DNA from: CAVDWX01 sp963612735
GTDB taxonomy: Bacteria; Bacillota_I; Bacilli_A; RFN20; CAG-826
Assembly (NCBI GenBank): GCA_963612735.1
Contig: CAVDWX010000009.1
Span: 1 to 16,455, forward strand
Length of the DNA stretch: 16,455 nucleotides
Direction of reading: 5' to 3'
Shown here: positions 13,597 through 16,455 of the stretch, one piece after another
How the letters are laid out: each line of letters begins with the position of its first letter
Position numbering within the stretch: the first letter of the stretch is position 1
Translations under genes and position numbers: made by a program
The notes under the pieces: model-generated
What the model was told of the DNA's origin: nothing
The model's input: only the letters and a program-made list of their open reading frames with translations
Database searches by the model: none

Positions 13597-13612
13597 ATAG
13601 GAGAAGGTTAAA

Positions 13613-14788
13613 ATGAGCAAAGAAAAAATCTTATTTACATCGGAATCGGTTTCAGAAGGTCATCCCGATAAAGTATGCGATCAAATCGCTGATGCAATTC
13701 TTGATGAATGTTTACGTTTAGACAAGGATAGCCATGTTGCATGTGAATGCTTCGCAAGCAACAATACCATCGTTATTGGAGGCGAAATAACCTGCAAAAG
13801 TGGAGTGGATATTATAAAAATTGCCAAAAACGTGCTAAATAAGATTGGTTATGATAAGCCTGATTTAGGTACTGACTTCCATGATGTATCAATCATTAAT
13901 TTGATAAAACAACAAAGTCCTGACATCAATCAAGGATGCAATCAAACTAAACCTGAGGACCAGGGAGCGGGTGACCAGGGCATTATGTTTGGGTATGCCA
14001 CAAATGAAACTGAAGGTTATATGCCTCTTGCTATTTCTATTGCTCATAAATTAGTTAGAGAAGCTTCAAAACAAAGACATAACTCTCAATTTAAAGGGGC
14101 TCGACCTGATATGAAAAGTCAAGTTACCGTTGATTATACTGACCCTAACCATATTCGAATTGATACTGTGTTGATGTCTGTTCAGCATGACGAAGAAGTT
14201 GATTTAGACGAATTTAAAAAATATATTCATGAACAAATTATGATCCCAGTTATTAAATCGTTTAATTTAAATGATGATTTTAAATATTATATTAATCCTA
14301 CAGGCAGATTCGTATTAGGCGGACCGGCTGGCGATACCGGTTTAACTGGACGAAAAATCATTGTTGATACGTATGGAGGAACTGCTGAACATGGCGGAGG
14401 CTCTTTCTCTGGAAAAGACCCTTCAAAAGTGGATAGAAGCGCTGCTTATATGGCGCGTTATATCGCTAAAAACCTTGTTGCCGCTGGAGTAGCGGATCGC
14501 ATTCAAATTCAACTCAGTTATGGAATTGGTATATCTCATCCTTTATCAATTGGAATTAAAACATTCCATACTGCAAAATATAGTGATGATAAGATTTTAA
14601 AGATTATTAGAGAAGTTTTTGATTGTAGACCTGGAATGATTATCAAAAATTTTAGTTTGAAGGTACCGTCCTTTAAATATCAAGATTTATCTAATTATGG
14701 TCATTTTGGCCGTCCAGATTTAGATTTGCCTTGGGAAAAATTAGATAAAGTTGATGCTATAAAAAACTTCTTTAAAAATGTTAAATAA
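13613..14788 (+). CDS. metK: S-adenosylmethionine synthetase
   Basis: It makes SAM from methionine and ATP in the cytosol as a tetramer. The 391-residue protein has the family motifs: GHPDKVCDQ (16-24, catalytic His17), GAGDQGIMFGYA (118-129, the ATP-binding hexapeptide region), and the glycine-rich phosphate loop GGGSFSGKDPSKVDRSA (261-277). The C-terminal GHFGRPDLDLPWEKLDK is typical and the length is only slightly below the usual 395-400. AGGAGAAGG (13599-13607) precedes the ATG. A SAM riboswitch with terminator gives direct end-product control. Its last three codons and stop lie within a 39-base sequence repeated in inverse orientation at the far end of the adjacent IS, so the IS may have supplied the final residues and stop. 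Confidence 0.98.
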   Translation: MSKEKILFTSESVSEGHPDKVCDQIADAILDECLRLDKDSHVACECFASNNTIVIGGEITCKSGVDIIKIAKNVLNKIGYDKPDLGTDFHDVSIINLIKQQSPDINQGCNQTKPEDQGAGDQGIMFGYATNETEGYMPLAISIAHKLVREASKQRHNSQFKGARPDMKSQVTVDYTDPNHIRIDTVLMSVQHDEEVDLDEFKKYIHEQIMIPVIKSFNLNDDFKYYINPTGRFVLGGPAGDTGLTGRKIIVDTYGGTAEHGGGSFSGKDPSKVDRSAAYMARYIAKNLVAAGVADRIQIQLSYGIGISHPLSIGIKTFHTAKYSDDKILKIIREVFDCRPGMIIKNFSLKVPSFKYQDLSNYGHFGRPDLDLPWEKLDKVDAIKNFFKNVK

Positions 14789-14817
14789 AATACTTATTTC
14801 CAAAATTTAGGAAATTA
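14779..14817 (+). repeat. Left terminal inverted repeat of the IS30-type element
   Basis: These 39 bases are the exact reverse complement of 16417-16455. The repeat contains the hairpin ATTTCC/GGAAAT (14796-14801 with 14811-14816) followed by TAGTTTTTT, which may serve as a weak metK terminator. It begins inside metK, so the true outer edge of the element is uncertain to several bases. Confidence 0.85.
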
Positions 14818-15014
14818 GTTTTTTAACTGACAATATCGACCTATTTTTACCTTTAATTTTGGAGATAACTATTTTATTAGACTTTTAGTGACTATTGATA
14901 TTACTATAAAGATGCTTTTAGTTATAATTTAAGGCATAGCAAAAATAAGTTTAGTGGAAATTAAAAAAGTCATTTCCAAAACTAGTGCCCTAACTAGTAT
15001 TGACTAAAGCGTTG

Positions 15015-16337
15015 TTATTTCTTCTTTTGAATCAACTTAGGATCTAACTTCACCTCATCTCTATTTATATCTTGATGATTGCAAATTTTAAAAATCTTCT
15101 CTTTGAGAAAAACCCTTGCGATTTCTGCAGGAGTATTGCCATTAAGAATTCCTCTTGGTTCTGAATTGATATGGGATAAGGCTAAGTCTAAATCTGTTTG
15201 TTCAATCGTTGAAAAATCAAATCCCTTTGGAAATACCTTTCTAAGTTCTACATGGTTCTTCTCAATCTTCCCTTTTTGGCCTGATTTACCTGGATCGCAG
15301 TAGAAAAGATGGGCAACTTTAACCCCTGTTTTACAATCCATTTCAATTGAGTTGGGGTTAGCAAACTCGGATCCATTATCAGTTAAAACGCAGCCAAACA
15401 TCTTACTGTATAATTCAATGCCGAGTTTTTCTTTTAGCGTTTCAAAAATTCTTGTCACTTCTGCGGAGGTTTTCTCCTTTAAAAGAAAAGCTAGCATAAA
15501 ATTAGATTTTCTAAATAAAAGGGTGAGAACGCAAGCTTTCACTCCACGACATGACTCAACGGTATCCATTTCTACAACATCGGTATTATAGTTTTCTCCA
15601 ATGTAGATAAGGAAATCATCAAAAGTCCTTCCATTTAAAAAAGCCTTATTTGTAGGCTCACTTCTTTTTTTCTTGTAATGTTCAGGATATTTCATTCGTT
15701 TAGTCAAATCACAATTTTTTACATTTTCAATGAAACCATGATCAATATATTTAAGAAGTGTGACATAAGTTACCGGTATTTCAGATTTATGAGTCAGCAA
15801 TATTTGAGGTAAACTTTGCCTTTTATCTTTAATAAGTGGAGCAAGCAAATTTGAGATATCATTTAATTGCTCAGGTGAAGTGTGAATTCCTAATCTAGAT
15901 TCTCTTCTTTCAGCCATCATTCTGCTATACACACTTCTTGAATCATAATGGTAATGGTTTATTTTGCAGGCCATAATATTTGAACAACCAGTGCAGACAT
16001 AAGGAAATTTATTTATCTTTTTACAATCTGGTTCATAGCTAAATTCTTTACAACCTTGATTACAATTTTGAAGGCGACACCTTTTACAAAATATGTTTTC
16101 CTTATTTTTCTGTGGGCACCTAGCGTGACATAAGTTCTTCACTTGACAAGTCAATTTCTTTCCACATTTGTTCATGGTGTTAGTATGGGTAAGCACTCGA
16201 TATTTTTTAATGTGCTTAATGAGTCCAGAAACATCAACACCTAAATTCTCAGCTAACTCACTAGCGGTTTTACATTCCGTTAATCCTTGTGCGATGCATT
16301 CGATATCGTTTTGATCTAATCTTCTGTATTTTTTCAT
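15015..16337 (-). CDS. IS30-family-like transposase with cysteine-rich N-terminal domain
   Basis: A 440-residue DDE transposase. An N-terminal helix-turn-helix (about 10-47, with ASELAENLGVDVSGLIKHIKKY) is followed by a segment with about twelve cysteines (C58 to C124, e.g. CKRC 84-87, CTGC 115-118), likely binding several metal ions. The integrase core has D258 (VEMDTVE), D320 (LTDNGSEF) and E359 (GKIEKNHVELRKVFPKG); the DNGSEF and RKVFPKG motifs are those of IS30. It is about 60-100 residues longer than classical IS30 transposase because of the Cys-rich insert. The frame is intact, AAAGGA lies 10 bases before the ATG, and a TACAAT -10 candidate lies about 16392-16397 within the right end, so the element may be active. 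Confidence 0.9.
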   Translation of the reverse strand: MKKYRRLDQNDIECIAQGLTECKTASELAENLGVDVSGLIKHIKKYRVLTHTNTMNKCGKKLTCQVKNLCHARCPQKNKENIFCKRCRLQNCNQGCKEFSYEPDCKKINKFPYVCTGCSNIMACKINHYHYDSRSVYSRMMAERRESRLGIHTSPEQLNDISNLLAPLIKDKRQSLPQILLTHKSEIPVTYVTLLKYIDHGFIENVKNCDLTKRMKYPEHYKKKRSEPTNKAFLNGRTFDDFLIYIGENYNTDVVEMDTVESCRGVKACVLTLLFRKSNFMLAFLLKEKTSAEVTRIFETLKEKLGIELYSKMFGCVLTDNGSEFANPNSIEMDCKTGVKVAHLFYCDPGKSGQKGKIEKNHVELRKVFPKGFDFSTIEQTDLDLALSHINSEPRGILNGNTPAEIARVFLKEKIFKICNHQDINRDEVKLDPKLIQKKK

Positions 16338-16416
16338 AAAATTAAGTCCTTTCTAACAGAATAAAAATAAAACGTTAGGGCACATTAATATTGTAACGGA
16401 TTTGGAAATAAATTTT

Positions 16417-16455
16417 TAATTTCCTAAATTTTGGAAATAAGTATTTTATTTAACA
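16417..16455 (-). repeat. Right terminal inverted repeat of the IS30-type element
   Basis: Exact reverse complement of 14779-14817 over 39 bases. The match reaches the last base of the window, so it may extend further. Confidence 0.85.

Larger units (their letters stand above)
14779..16455. mobile_element. IS30-family-like insertion sequence
   Basis: A 1.68-kb unit bounded by 39-bp perfect inverted repeats with one minus-strand transposase. Internal inverted pairs also occur: GTGCCCTAAC (14985-14994) with GTTAGGGCAC (16374-16383), and a second ATTTCCAA box at each end (14972-14979, and as TTGGAAAT at 16402-16409). About 135 bases at the left (14818-14955) have no counterpart at the right and hold no gene or fold I can support. 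The right outer edge coincides with the window end, so any target duplication cannot be seen. Confidence 0.82.

Overview
The window reads as chromosome of a low-GC Gram-positive bacterium (Bacilli/Erysipelotrichia or a Mollicutes-like relative). The support is an AT-rich composition, AGGAGG-type ribosome binding sites, sigma-A-type promoters, a Firmicutes S-box (SAM-I) riboswitch in front of metK, a 426-residue Bacillus-type phosphoglucose isomerase next to a YugI-like S1 protein, and PduL-type phosphotransacylase. All genes read through with the standard code, so there is no sign of TGA being read as tryptophan. No database could be searched; family calls rest on motifs visible in the translations.

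Layout. 1-422: 5' part of an ISL3-type transposase running off the left edge (minus). 519-1066: five-tRNA operon (Val-Tyr-Gln-Lys-Leu, minus), all with encoded CCA, with promoter and terminator. 1101-2951: minus-strand unit of an unidentified structured leader of about 170 nt, an S1-domain RNA-binding protein and pgi. 2964-3878: HAD phosphatase-like gene (minus) with its own promoter and terminator. 3961-4500: LemA-like membrane protein (plus). 4513-7948: gpmI then an M3-family oligoendopeptidase (plus), ending in a terminator shared with the convergent four-helix membrane protein at 7966-8478. 8479-8780: intergenic region with duplicated palindromic elements in front of a DUF234-type ATPase (8781-10202). 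10303-10434: lone tRNA-Leu(GAG). 10464-12437: mgtE and gtrA-like gene (minus). 12558-13425: pduL and a TSCPD-domain gene, overlapping by one base (plus). 13417-14788: SAM riboswitch and metK. 14779-16455: IS30-type element with 39-bp perfect terminal inverted repeats, one of which contains the metK stop codon.

Functionally this is mostly core housekeeping: glycolysis (pgi, gpmI), acyl-phosphate/CoA exchange (pduL), methyl-donor supply (metK with SAM feedback), Mg2+ uptake (mgtE), peptide turnover and tRNA supply, bounded by two insertion sequences and containing one likely accessory ATPase. I see no CRISPR array, phage module or obvious multi-gene defence system. The parts least explained by known families are the leader RNA in front of the S1 gene, the repeated palindromes in front of the DUF234 ATPase, and the doubled box structure at the ends of the IS30-type element.
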